Below the pieces are notes generated by a model, which was not told where the DNA came from, made no database searches, and worked only from the letters and a program-made list of their open reading frames with translations. Of a stretch of 64,000 nt of DNA, positions 52,739 through 64,000 are shown piece by piece; position 1 is the stretch's first letter; every line of letters starts with the position of its first letter. The stretch spans positions 310,001 through 374,000 of the forward strand of contig NJPS01000045.1 in NCBI GenBank assembly GCA_002946415.1, written 5' to 3'. Position numbers and translations under genes: made by a program. The DNA comes from Rutstroemia sp. NJR-2017a BVV2 (Eukaryota > Ascomycota > Leotiomycetes > Helotiales > Rutstroemiaceae).

Positions 52739-54365
52739 CTATTCGGCCTTGCTCTTCTTCTTTTTCTTCTTCTCTCCGTCTTCGCCGTTTACTTCGCTGT
52801 GTCTTCGCTTCTTGTCCTTCTTTTCTTTCTTTTCTGATTTGTCCTTCTTCTCGTCTTTGGATTTCTTCGATTTCTTGGGGGTAGCGTCGGCCATCTCGAC
52901 ATCGTCTGATGGGCCGTCGACGTTGATGTCACCAAGAACGGCATCCATGGCTGATTTCTGTTCACAATTGTTAGTAATGATAGGAATGATATGAATGACA
53001 GGTGGACATCGATCCTTACCATGGCGTCTTGGTTCTTTGTGGGTGCGGTTCCGGTGGCGTAGAAATCTAATCTCTCCTCAACTTGTCTCCTCAATGCCTC
53101 TCCGAATTTGGTTGTTGGCGCCTCGGAGAAGTTGTCGATTCTGCTTGCAATACTGCACTTGTTTGCCAAGAATCGAGAAATGCGTCCCTTGTTCTTTGCT
53201 CCTGCGCGACCAATGAAGCTGGAGTGGTAGATTAAACCGTACTTAGGAGTGTTTCCCTTGGTCTTCAGGGCTCTGAACAATGCCTTCTCGGCACCAAGAA
53301 TCTGGACAGTAGAGGCGGGGTATTTGGAAAGGTTGGTAAGGGAACCGGCGTGGGAGATAAGTCGAGCTGCAACAACTTCACCAATCAAAGAGGCTAAGTT
53401 CGGTGCAACTATTCCCATTTTGTTGGTCAGGTATTGGAACAGAGACCTTCTGTACTCGGCAAGCTTGACGACACGGCTCGCGAAAGCAGACACATTCTCC
53501 ATATCCGTGACTGATATATCTTGACCCATACTGACTTTTGCGGCATCGATAATGGCCTGTGCGATGTCACCATCGTCGTTCACAACTGCGGCAATGTCGT
53601 GTAATGACTCGTCAGTCAGGCTCTTCTTGTTACCAATTGCCACAGCGAGTTTGGCGTATGTGTGGTTGTCCGAGACAATTCGGATGAGTTCCGGGAAGTG
53701 CCATCCATACCATTCTCGTACACGCATGGAGAATGTGTTAATGGCCTTGTCGAGGTTATCCAAAGTCGCGATAGCCTGGATAATGTGGTTGTCGTTCTTT
53801 TGGACCGAGAACTTGACCTTCGCACGAGAGTATGCGTGACCGAGACCCAGTTGCGCTCTTTCGACATCACCCTCCTGAAGACCCTTTAACAATTTCGGGG
53901 CGTGTAATCTCAATCCTCTGAGCAAGTCTGCGACCACTTCGGAAGTTTCACCAGTTTCGCACTCAATGCCCGGGAATGAGCCTTTGATACTACCAGCCAA
54001 TGTCTTGTCTGAGACTCCGAGAATCGTCTTCTTCTTCTTCGAAGGCTTTGGCATGTTCAATTCCAAGTTCGATCGCAAGTAGTCGGAGAGAACACCCTCG
54101 GAGACGAGATTGATATTTTCAAGCGCCTCAGCAGCATTTCTAAATTGGTCAATATTTCGCACATTTTAATTGATAGCAATGTTGTAGCAGCTAACCTGTA
54201 TGGCGCAAAATTCACAAGCTTGACCATTTTGCCAAATTTCGCGAGATCTTGTCCGGCATCTTGAACCTCCTTCAATCGATTGCCAATTGTGTCGGCTTGG
54301 TGCACAACCTGAAAGATTGCGAAACCAGTGGCCGATTCATGGAGAAGGTAGTCAACGGCAGACAT
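52739..54365 (-). CDS. nop56: NOP56 box C/D snoRNP core protein
   Basis: Nucleolar core protein of box C/D snoRNPs that direct rRNA 2'-O-methylation and early pre-rRNA processing. Exons 54365-54196, 54139-53020 and 52957-52739 give 502 aa. The N-terminus is [19 protein letters not shown]. The NOP domain follows around residues 160-410: [70 protein letters not shown]. The C-terminal tail is highly charged, with [15 protein letters not shown] then [12 protein letters not shown] and [10 protein letters not shown], as in Nop56. The motif GAAAATTT lies 56-65 nt before the ATG. Confidence 0.97.
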
Positions 54366-55816
54366 TTTGTCGGTGTTCTGTTGTCGTTGATGTTTGGCGG
54401 TTGGAGGAGGCTTGACCTTCGTAAATTTTCTAGAGCTCCAGGATTATTTTTTTTCGTCGTGGGACACCAATCGACGCGCTAGCCTGAAAACTAATGTGGG
54501 TAAGTGGTGCCGTACATTGCACGTGACTGCTCGGCTACTCCTTACATTCTGCGTTTCGTCATTCTAGACGGGACTTGCAATTGGACGTTCAAAAATTCTT
54601 TTACAAGTTCTCTTCAATGTCGAATTGTACAAAGAAAACAGACAAGTCAGATATTCTTGTAGAGTGGTGATTCTTCCAACTTAACAAGTTCAGCTACTCT
54701 TTTTATTCCCAGTTAGAGCGAGCCACCCCCAAATAGCTCTCGAAAATATAAAATTGATAGTAGGGTCAGCTTTGAATGCGAAGTAACTTTGATTCGATTC
54801 GTACTAGAGTATATTCTATTGATTTACAAGCTTGGAGTATATAAGATCTATTTCAGTACTTTTATGAATATATTCTACAGAAGTTATTCTACTCCAACAA
54901 AGTCAGGGACCCCAATCATCATCCATACTTTCATCTCACATCTAATGCCGTTAAGGACTTTCTCTCGCTCCTAGAAATTCTCCCAGTCCTTTCCATCTTC
55001 CAAAACTGTGATCACAATCTTTCTGTGTCTTGACTCTAGCTCGTCCCATATTGTACCTACCCTTTATGAATGCTATGCCGCAATCGCACAACGAGGCTAT
55101 ATCAAGTGCGTTCTACAGAACGTATCCAAAACCCGCTATCTCACTCTCCCATCAGAGCTGCTCTTACCAAAGGACCGGAGCCTGGAATAGAGACAGTAAG
55201 ATATAGGCAGTAAATACATTTATGTGGAGAAAGAGAAGAGGAGCAACGACCGCATGCTACAAAAGAACTCATGATGGGGAGCGGCATTTGGCCTATATAG
55301 GTTCTTCAAAACTGTCTTCAAACCAACAGGGAAATAAACCAAAGAGCTGTAACCTTTTGAGCAATATCCAAGAAAACTTAGAATAGGGTCGATCATGCTC
55401 TCAACATTGAGATGTCATCCACACAATTATATATTCCTTCTTGACGATTCCCGGAAATCAAACACTTGAAGCGAGCGTGCATGAATTGTTACACCACTGG
55501 GTGCATTCGGATTTGCATGTGTTCATAAACACCATCAATATCACTCAATGACAGAAGCTAAAAGGTTATGAATCATTGGTAGTATTTATTTCAGTGATCA
55601 TACTAAAGGTATATTGACATCAAAGAAATGAGCCGATCAATCTAATCAATCTCGTCATTCTGGGCAAGGAAAATGACCTGCGCCTCACAGATCCCCATGC
55701 ATCGCAACCATGAAAATATTATATCCCCTAAACTACAATTAAGGAAACTGCCATCTCCTAGTCCAGGAATCGTATCCAGTTTGTTACAACCATCACTTCA
55801 CCGTCTGAAGTATAGC
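54366..55816. other. Intergenic region upstream of NOP56, to PEP4
   Basis: NOP56 promoter (with a T run at 54445-54452 and a GAAAATTTAC element at 54421-54430 on the minus strand), then an AT-rich stretch near 54740-54900 and ordinary sequence. No gene. PEP4 ends at 55817 on the minus strand. Confidence 0.45.
54421..54430 (-). promoter_or_regulatory. RRPE-like GAAAATTT element before NOP56
   Basis: Reads GAAAATTTAC on the gene's strand, 56-65 nt before its ATG. The ribosomal RNA processing element of yeast is TGAAAAATTTT-like. The same core in the same orientation occurs 39-48 nt before the GRC3 ATG. Confidence 0.35.
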
Positions 55817-57120
<1,304 letters not shown>

Positions 57121-58337
57121 GATGTGGACTCTTATGAATTGATGAAATTAAGAGAAAGATAGCGAGATTGAAAACTAGAGCTGCAATGTTGATGCGATAC
57201 CCAACTCTTTTGATAAAGTGATGGATTGTTGATAAGGAAGGGAAATGAGGATGGAGATGAAGATGGAGAAAGAGCTTCAAGATGTATGGAAGCGGGTGGA
57301 TGACGATAGCGGATGCGACTCCTGCGGTTGCCTCCACAACCGACCCACTTATAAGCACCGAGCCACCGAACTAAGACAAGTGTTAGTCTCCAACCAATAA
57401 AAACTGATCATGGGTCTCTCATCAAGGAACAGAAAGAGGCACAGAGGGAGCTTGCCGAGAAAAGCATCATGGTTTCAGTTCTTGCAAGCTTGACCGATCC
57501 TTCTCCGCATCGCATGTGAAGCTTGTACAGCCAAAAGACATCGCGATTTGAACGTCGACTTGGAAGATCGCAATTGATCTTGTGGGAATCGTAGCTACTT
57601 GGTTCAAAGCGACGATACATATCTAAGCCCGTATACGAAATAAAGCCTCGGTCTTTGAAGCCAGTAAGGTACATTTTGTGCTAGAGTTATGCGCAGAGGG
57701 TCTAAGGTTAGACGTTGGTTGATGAGTAGAGCTACTTGTATTACCAGCCGCCCATTCTCAGGATTGTAGCTCCGGGATTTAGGGAACTGACTGTACTTCG
57801 TAAGCTGTAACGACTTCGTAAGAGCCGAGCTTTGGCATCATGCGTTGATTCTACTAAAGTACAATACGGTGTAGACTGACAGCTTCCGGGAATATTGCCC
57901 CTTATCTTCGAACAGGGCCATTCAATAATGATTGATTCCTGTTTCAGAAAGTAGACAACTTCATTGGTGAGCACATGACATTATTGTTGCGGGTCCAGGC
58001 CGTTGATAGTCCGCACATGATCCGGTAAGGAAATGTTGTGGTGTAGGGGCGAAGAAGGTTACTGCACAAAATACAATACCTACTGAAGTGCAATGCACAC
58101 CATCTAACTCTCTACGTGGCGTGTAGACTCAATAATATATGAGCAAGTAATTGTTCATTTGAAATGATCTATTGCGAATCTTTCGTTGATAAAATCCCTG
58201 CTACCCCCTGGTATAACATGACGGCGTTGAAGCAATCAAAGAAGTAGCGCCTGCAAATGATGAATCCAACTGCTTTTCTGAACCACATCCCACCCAACCG
58301 GTAACACCTTAAACCAAAATACAATTTTATATAACAT
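57121..58337. other. Intergenic region between PEP4 and SHMT
   Basis: PEP4 promoter side and SHMT 3' flank. ACTTCGTAAG occurs twice near 57795-57825. No gene is supported; a 97-codon frame at 56869-57162 on the other strand is a shadow of PEP4 exon 1. Confidence 0.4.
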
Positions 58338-59953
58338 CTATTCTCTCCAGCCCTCAACTGGAAGGGGGAAGCTACCAGCCCAGGCAGCAATCTCCTTTTT
58401 CATCTCATTGATCTTCTCAACTTCACCACCGGCAACCTTGGCCTTGAAGTCCTTGAGCTTGTTATCAGTCTTGGGTAGAGCAGCTTGAACTTCTTTGCAG
58501 ATCTTGATAGATTGATCAATGTATGAAGCAACTCGCTTGAAGTCGTCGGTTCCGAAACCACGACTAGTCATGGCTGGGGTACCGATACGGATACCGCAAG
58601 GAGTCAAGGCGGACTTGTCACCAGGAATCGAGTTCTTGTTGCAAGCAATGTTGACTTGTTCCAAGACAGCTTCAACACGTGCGCCATCAAGAGCTTGTGG
58701 CCTAAGGTCGAGGAGAACCATGTGAGAATCGGTTCCATCAGCTACTAGCTTGTAACCCAAGCTCTTGAATTCGTTCTCAAGAGCCTTTGCGTTGTCGACA
58801 ACTTGTTGTTGGTATTTCTTGAAATCGTCACTGGTGGCTTGCTTGAGTGCGACGGCCAAAGCAGTGATTGTGTGGTTGTGAGGTCCACCTTGGTGGCCAG
58901 GGAAGACTGAGAAATTGATTGGGCCTTCGAGATCATATAAAGTCTCCTTGCCAGTCTTTGCATCAGTCTTGCGAACTCCCTTTCGGAAGAAGATCATAGC
59001 ACCACGGGGTCCACGAAGAGATTTGTGGGTTGTCGTAGTGACGATATCAGCATGCTCGAATGGACTTGGGATAACACCAGCAGCGATCAATCCAGAAATG
59101 TGAGCCATATCAACGACGAGATAAGCACCAACAAGGTCTGCGATCTTACGCATGCGAGCATAGTCAATCAAACGGCAGTATGCCGAGGTTCCGGCAACGA
59201 GGACCTTGGGTCTGTACATCAAGGCATTGGTCTCAAGTTGATCATAGTCAATAATGCCAGTCTCCAAGTTGACGCGGTAAGGGAAGGTTTCAAAGTATGT
59301 TGAAACAGCGGAAATCCTAAAATGAGCTATTAGCTCGACGCAAAGGTTTTGTGCCACAATTGCATTGACTCACTTTCTTTGTGGAGTTTGATAACCGTGG
59401 CTCAAATGTCCACCGTGAGGCAGATCAAGACCCATAAGTCTGTCATGAGGTCTCATAATGGCCTGGTAGACTTGAAGATTTGCTGGGCTACCGCTCAAGC
59501 ATTGAACATTAACGCCCCATTTCTCCGAGTCCAGGTTGAAAGCCTTCAGAGCTCGAGCCTGGCAAGTCAACTCAATTGAGTCGATGTGCTGGTTACCACC
59601 ATAATATCTAGCACCTGGGTATCCCTCAGAGTATTTGTTCGACATGGGAGAACCCAAGGCATCGAAAACGGCGCGCGAGGTAACGTTCTCGGAGGCGATG
59701 AGAATGATCGATTCACGCTGACGCTGGATCTCAAGTTTCTAGGCCTGAAGTCAGCAATTGAGATGAAGGCAGATATGGTTAAGATTGAGACCTACCATAA
59801 TCTCAGCGATCTCAGGATCAGTCTCGACCAAGGATTTTTCCAACATCTATACCAAAATGAGTCAACAAGGTGATTTAATAATTTAGAAGCATTCGAATAT
59901 ACCTCTTGGTGAGACTTTGGGAGAGCATATGAATGAGTGCCGTTGGCTGCCAT
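58338..59953 (-). CDS. shm2: Serine hydroxymethyltransferase, cytosolic type
   Basis: PLP enzyme that interconverts serine + THF and glycine + 5,10-methylene-THF, feeding one-carbon metabolism. Four exons (59953-59903, 59846-59796, 59738-59374, 59316-58338) give 481 aa. The start is [17 protein letters not shown], with no mitochondrial presequence, so the cytosolic isoform is likely. Family motifs: [42 protein letters not shown], and the PLP-lysine motif [19 protein letters not shown]. It ends [15 protein letters not shown]. The two first small exons (51 nt each) are supported by the phase-0 joins QE|MLEKS and IM|KLEIQRQ. Confidence 0.96.
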
Positions 59954-60969
59954 GGTTGCAATCTTTGATATCGAACTCGACGAATACAAAATTTGGATGT
60001 TGACTGATCTCTATTCTTATGAATTTGAAGAGGATGATGGATAAGAAAAAAGTGCTCGAGTAAAAGTCTAAATGTCGAGTCAAAGAAGGTACGCAAAAAT
60101 TCTTTGGTTAGGCTAACGGGGATTTATTACCCCTCCAAGCGAGTTGCGCGATCGGACGACTTGCAAGCCCACCGCATTACTGTATCAGCCAATCAAGATA
60201 CATACGAAGTAGAACTACGCGGGGCTAGAGTTACAGTAGAGGATTATCATTGTCACCCTTAAGGTAGAGTTGTGGGGAATCACAAAATCATGCAGAGCAC
60301 ATGCAGAATGTGAGCAGCTCGAGCTGACGAATATCATTGGAGGCATTTGCTCTTTCTGACTATTTCGACCGGCCGAAAGTCTGTAGCCCTGTCGACGCAA
60401 TCTGGTGAAACTACTGGACACTCTCGACGCAATCTGGTGAAAATACTAAAGTATACTGGACACTCCCCACGTAATCCTTCGACCTTCAACCCATTCTAAG
60501 CGATTCGACATCAGTTCTACGAATTGCCTACCGTACAGCCAGGCAACTTGGCTTGCGAAAGTGGTATCATGGCATTTCGTAGCTTATACATAATCGGATG
60601 CCGAAGGACCGACAGATCCCTTCGGGTCCAATGTATGTCCAAAACTACATACTGATAATGCGAGAACTCCACCCATATAGCAGCTTCTGAACGTTAGACG
60701 CCATAAAACAATAATATTTTCCGAGCTTTTCTCTCGGCGCTCTAGCATAACTTGCAATTACATTCCTTACCCGCTAGAGGCTTACTTAGGGCTGATCTCC
60801 CTGTGTGGGGTTTGGTGGTCGTAGATACATCCAATTTTCAATAATGAAGACGGATTAATGACGATGTATGATACAAAGATTCGAGTGGCATGCTCCGGCT
60901 GATGACAGCAGAATAGGCCCAGTTCTTTGAAATAGAGCGAGATGAGCCGCTAGAATTAAGGGACGTTGA
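59954..60969. other. Intergenic region between SHMT and RPA34
   Basis: SHMT promoter side, a short tandem duplication (60391-60465) and otherwise nothing that I can support. Confidence 0.45.
60391..60465 (+). repeat. Two-copy tandem duplication, 30-45 bp
   Basis: TCGACGCAATCTGGTGAAA occurs at 60392 and again at 60424, each followed by a TACT...ACTGGACACTC segment. The second copy has an extra ATACTAAAGT block. A recent duplication in non-coding DNA. Confidence 0.85.
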
Positions 60970-62405
60970 TTAAGGCGGGTAATTTTGACTCGACGTGTCC
61001 CATACAGGATGTAGCTTGGGTCGATTAAGTGGAAATAGCACCACCTTGGTCATGCTATGTCGAAGCTTTGTCTGCTTTCTCTGATATGTCGTTAGTTCAC
61101 TAAATGTTGTCTCAGGCTTGGGTGACAAACGCTTGTGCTTCTTCTTCTTCTCTCCTTCATCCTTGTGTTTTCGTTTCAATGGTCGATCACCATTCTCTGC
61201 TGAGTTTTCCGCCGATTTCTTCGATTTTGACTTTTTAGCTGGGGTTGGAGTTGGTTGCGCATCTCCCATGACAACATCGGAGTCTGAGGCTCCATCCTCT
61301 GCCCCCGAAGGTTTTTGAAACTTTGGGGATTTACCACGGCCCTCTAAATCAGAGCCACTTTGATCCTCTTCATCGGATGAATCTCCAATGATACCTCCCC
61401 CATTCAGACCAAATCCCACTGGCGCGTATCGCATTCTAAGGCCTTTGGGCTGTTTGCGAACAGGTTTTTTGGCTGGAACTGTGGCCTGACTTGAATCGTC
61501 ACCATTCGCGAGCTTAGGAACTTGTTGTAAGTGAAATATCTGATCGATAGGTCTCTTTTCTGTTGATGTATATCAGCACTCCGACCTAGAGAGTAATAAT
61601 GTGGCATAAGCATACCAATCCGATAGCCATTTTTCGCCTTGTTGGGGAGCATGAGCTTCGTATATGTCTTGTTCTCGGCCGTGTCCTCCACGAATCCATA
61701 CTCATTTCCCTTCTGCGACAGTACTACCTTTCCTGATCTTGCCCCTCGCAGCGACATATCCTTTATTGTATCAATGGATACCGAAGCTGGTGCTGTGATA
61801 TACCATATTTGCTTGCCCTCCAAGTTCGAATCGCCGAACAGCTGAGATGACTTCCGAGAATCGTCAAAGGAAGCGGCAGTAAAACCGGCTGGTGGATTGA
61901 ATGATACAGGCTTTGGCGTTGACACACTTTTCGACGAAGAACCATTAAGGGCACTTTTAGTTTTAAATCAGTAAGCTCAAACATTTTAAGAAGGCCTCGC
62001 GACGCACTTGGATGGTGGTGGAGCTTTCTCAGCTTTTCCATTAGCTGCTGGCTGAACTTGCTCTTCGGCGTCTTCGTCCTCATCTTCTTCGTCCTCACTA
62101 CCGCTACCACTTTCGCTCTCACTTCCGCTTTCAGCCTCAGAGCTACTGCTATTCTCGGCAGCTTTGCCATTGGTATTGGATTTTGAGTTAACAGGATTCG
62201 CCGGTAATGAATCCACATCGCTCTCGCTTTCCTCGTCCGATTCCGATCCTACAGGCTCATCGTTCTCATTGTCGCTTTCAGCAACGAATTCGGTACTCTT
62301 AAAAGCTTGGGGGGATTTTGTCGCTGCTTGACTTTTAGAGGATGGTTTGGAAGAGCTCTTCTTGTTGCTCTTCTCATCGCGTGACTTTACTTTAGAAGAC
62401 CCCAT
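60970..62405 (-). CDS. rpa34: RNA polymerase I subunit RPA34 (A34.5)
   Basis: Pol I-specific subunit that with A49 forms the TFIIF-like dimer. Exons 62405-62008, 61953-61616 and 61559-60970 give 441 aa. The N-terminus is Ser/Lys/acidic disordered with SESESGSGSEDEEDEDEDAE. The dimerisation domain begins SFNPPAGFTAASFDD and contains GKQIWYITAPASVSIDTIKD and the family strand EYGFVEDTAENKTYTKLMLP. The tail is highly basic (KKSKSKKS, RPLKRKHKDEGEKKKKHKR). These are the pattern of Pol I A34.5/CAST proteins. The start is 261 bp from the GRC3 start on the opposite strand. Confidence 0.86.
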
Positions 62406-62665
62406 GATATCCAGAAAGAATTGTCGTTGTGAAGGATAAATCTTATGGCCGAATATTGGGTGTCAAGGTTCACTGAAATTCATCTCCAAACTTTTTTTCG
62501 ATAAGGCTCGGTAAACCCTCGGACAACTTTTTTCTTCTAGACCGGGGGGTGCGGCCGCCCCATATCAGAAGAGCCGATGAATTATATCCATCTACTTGAG
62601 GACATGACGAGGAACCATGAAAATTTGATATGGAAATGTCAAATAAAAGAAGAAAGCTCGATGGC
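62406..62665. promoter_or_regulatory. Bidirectional RPA34-GRC3 promoter with PAC-like and RRPE-like motifs
   Basis: The 260 bp separate the two start codons. GCCGATGA at 62573-62580 resembles the PAC box (core GATGAG) and TGAAAATTTG at 62618-62627 resembles RRPE, the two motifs that co-regulate rRNA-synthesis genes in yeast. An NcoI-size GC block (CGGCCGCCCC) lies between. Function is inferred from motif identity only. Confidence 0.4.
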
Positions 62666-64000
62666 ATGGCTGAAAAGCCTCGTAAGTGAAATTACTCTTC
62701 TTCAAAATACTTGACGCTAATTTAATACAGAATTGAGCGCCATCGCAGTTAGAAAGGCACTTGCTGCTCAGCGCCTGAACGGCTTGGAGGTATCATCCCC
62801 AGCTTCCAGGACCGAGTCCGAAAACCCCGTCAAGCAAGCGCCAGAAAAACCATTGGCCAAATACGCCCGCTCAAAGAATACGGATCAATCTGCGGGGAGC
62901 GTTGCGCAAGTCAGTCCAACGTCTGTTGAACGAAATGGACAGAAAGATGACCTGGAAGGCTCTATTCCAAGGTCTGTGATTCTGGATCTCGCTGCTCATA
63001 AGATGAATTATGCCATCCATAGTAACTATACTGATCTTCAATAGTCCTGATTCACGTGAGGCATCTCCCGAAGTGATATTTAAGAGACCATCAGTCGCAT
63101 TTTCTACCTTCAATCCTAACGAGAACAACTCGAAGGTCATTGCAAAGAAAACGCTGTCTGTGAAACTCATGCCTGGAGAAGTTAGTATGTTCTAAAGCTA
63201 TCAAGAGCAACGATTGACAGGGTTCAGAGAATAGTCCTTCTTGGTCAATGTGACCTTGAGATCAAAGAGGGACATGTTACACTAGCAGGGGCTGGTCTGA
63301 AAGCCAGCGAGTCCAAGTACCGAATATACGCTGCTGCTTCACATTCGCTGCCTGTCATCAGATGTCCAGGGAACGAAATCAAACCTGCAATTCTTCTACT
63401 GCACCAGTCGGATAGTGGGATAAGATCTTTAGAGTCTCTCTCTCCTCTTTTCGGAAAGCTTTGGAACGAGGAGTCTCAACCATCAGAATCCGGATACATG
63501 TCCGAGCTGTCTAAAAAACTTGGAAAGAGCACATTCCAGATCGTATGGCCCCCCTGAGATTTCTCCTGAACGTAACTGACTCTTAAAGCTGCTGTCTTCA
63601 GAGGATGCTCCCAGTCGATCCTACCTACAACCGATAATATCAGCACCCGAGTGGAATGAGATGCTATCAAAACTTACAAGCCCAAGTCAAAGCACAAAAC
63701 GAGTTGTTCTGTGCGGGCCAAAGGGCTCGGGTAAGTCAACATTTGTTAGACTACTCCTCAACAGACTTTTATCGACCCAGAATGGCAAACAGAGGACGTC
63801 GAGAAAGCCGAGGAAGCCTCCTGGTGTTGCGCTTCTTGATCTCGATCCAGGGCAACCTGAATACTCCCATCCTGGTCAATTGAGTCTTGTCCACATCCAG
63901 GAACCTAATTTCGGTCCACCAAACACTCATCCTGTACCCGGCATGAAAAGTCGATTGCTTCGAGCCCATGCTTTGGGGGCTTTATCTCCATCTATGGATC
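62666..64000 (+). CDS. grc3: GRC3/NOL9 polynucleotide 5'-hydroxyl kinase (cut by window end)
   Basis: Kinase that phosphorylates the 5' end generated by Las1 during ITS2 removal from pre-rRNA and also acts in Pol I termination (yeast knowledge). Exons 62666-62681, 62731-62971, 63045-63180, 63228-63542 and 63589 onward. The joined protein starts MAEKPQLSAIAVRKALAAQR. After a disordered region comes SVKLMPGERIVLLGQCDLEI, the NOL9/GRC3 N-terminal beta-sandwich, then VVLCGPKGSGKSTFVRLLLN with an intact Walker A, and LLDLDPGQPEYSHPGQLSL, the typical GRC3 Walker B/lid-type block. The first ATG (62661) is out of frame with the downstream exon and hits a stop, so the second ATG (62666) is used. The C-terminal half is outside the window. 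Confidence 0.93.

Noticed and set aside
52205..52837. 211-codon plus-strand frame overlapping the NOP56 3' end
   Set aside because: Low-complexity Ser/Lys-rich reading with antisense overlap to the basic NOP56 tail; no start context or homology.

Overview
The window is gene-dense nuclear DNA of a filamentous ascomycete (Pezizomycotina). The reasons are short spliceosomal introns (about 45-140 nt, GTAAGT/GTATGT donors, CTAAC-type branch sites), a FREQUENCY circadian-clock gene, a DUF3328/UstYa-type oxidase, a GH93 arabinanase and fungal single-copy housekeeping genes. A leotiomycete is my best guess from the general look of the proteins, but that is inference. I support 28 protein-coding genes, two of them cut by the window ends. 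For the multi-exon genes I worked out exon borders by hand, and phases and total lengths close in every case. I see no convincing tRNA, rRNA, CRISPR array, prokaryotic defence system or intact transposon.

Layout. 1-6 kb: 5' end of trehalose-6-phosphate synthase (minus strand), then a repeat-scarred stretch holding a lone intact cytochrome P450 between two diverged copies of one repeat (the right copy has RIP-like C-to-T/G-to-A changes), then a GNAT acetyltransferase. 6-11 kb: the clock gene frq, with a 2.1 kb upstream region carrying a hairpin, a heptamer array, CCCCT and GATCG motifs and upstream ORFs. 11.9-20.4 kb: a mitochondrial-type PRX5 peroxiredoxin, then a run of secreted or secretory-pathway genes (orphan UstYa-like oxidase, expansin-like protein, small cysteine-rich secreted protein, GH93 exo-arabinanase). 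21-64 kb: core eukaryotic genes: RBR ubiquitin ligase, EXO1, TMA16, MAM33, SPT7, a VanZ-domain membrane protein, a BTB protein, RPAP1/RBA50, HPC2, mitochondrial citrate carrier, CBP6/UQCC2-like factor, BSD2, prefoldin 6, VPS4, NOP56, PEP4, SHMT, RPA34 and GRC3.

Functional links. RPA34 (Pol I subunit) and GRC3 (rRNA processing kinase) are head to head over 260 bp that contain PAC-like and RRPE-like motifs; NOP56 carries the same GAAAATTT core just upstream of its start. SPT7 (SAGA), HPC2 (HIR) and RPAP1 (Pol II assembly) are chromatin/transcription factors within 12 kb. The citrate carrier and the CBP6-like factor are convergent mitochondrial genes. The secreted block at 13-20 kb looks suited to plant cell-wall contact and saprotrophy or infection. 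I found no previously undescribed multi-gene system. The most rewarding spots are the frq leader and first intron, the orphan UstYa gene, the RIP-marked P450 island and the RPA34-GRC3 bidirectional promoter.
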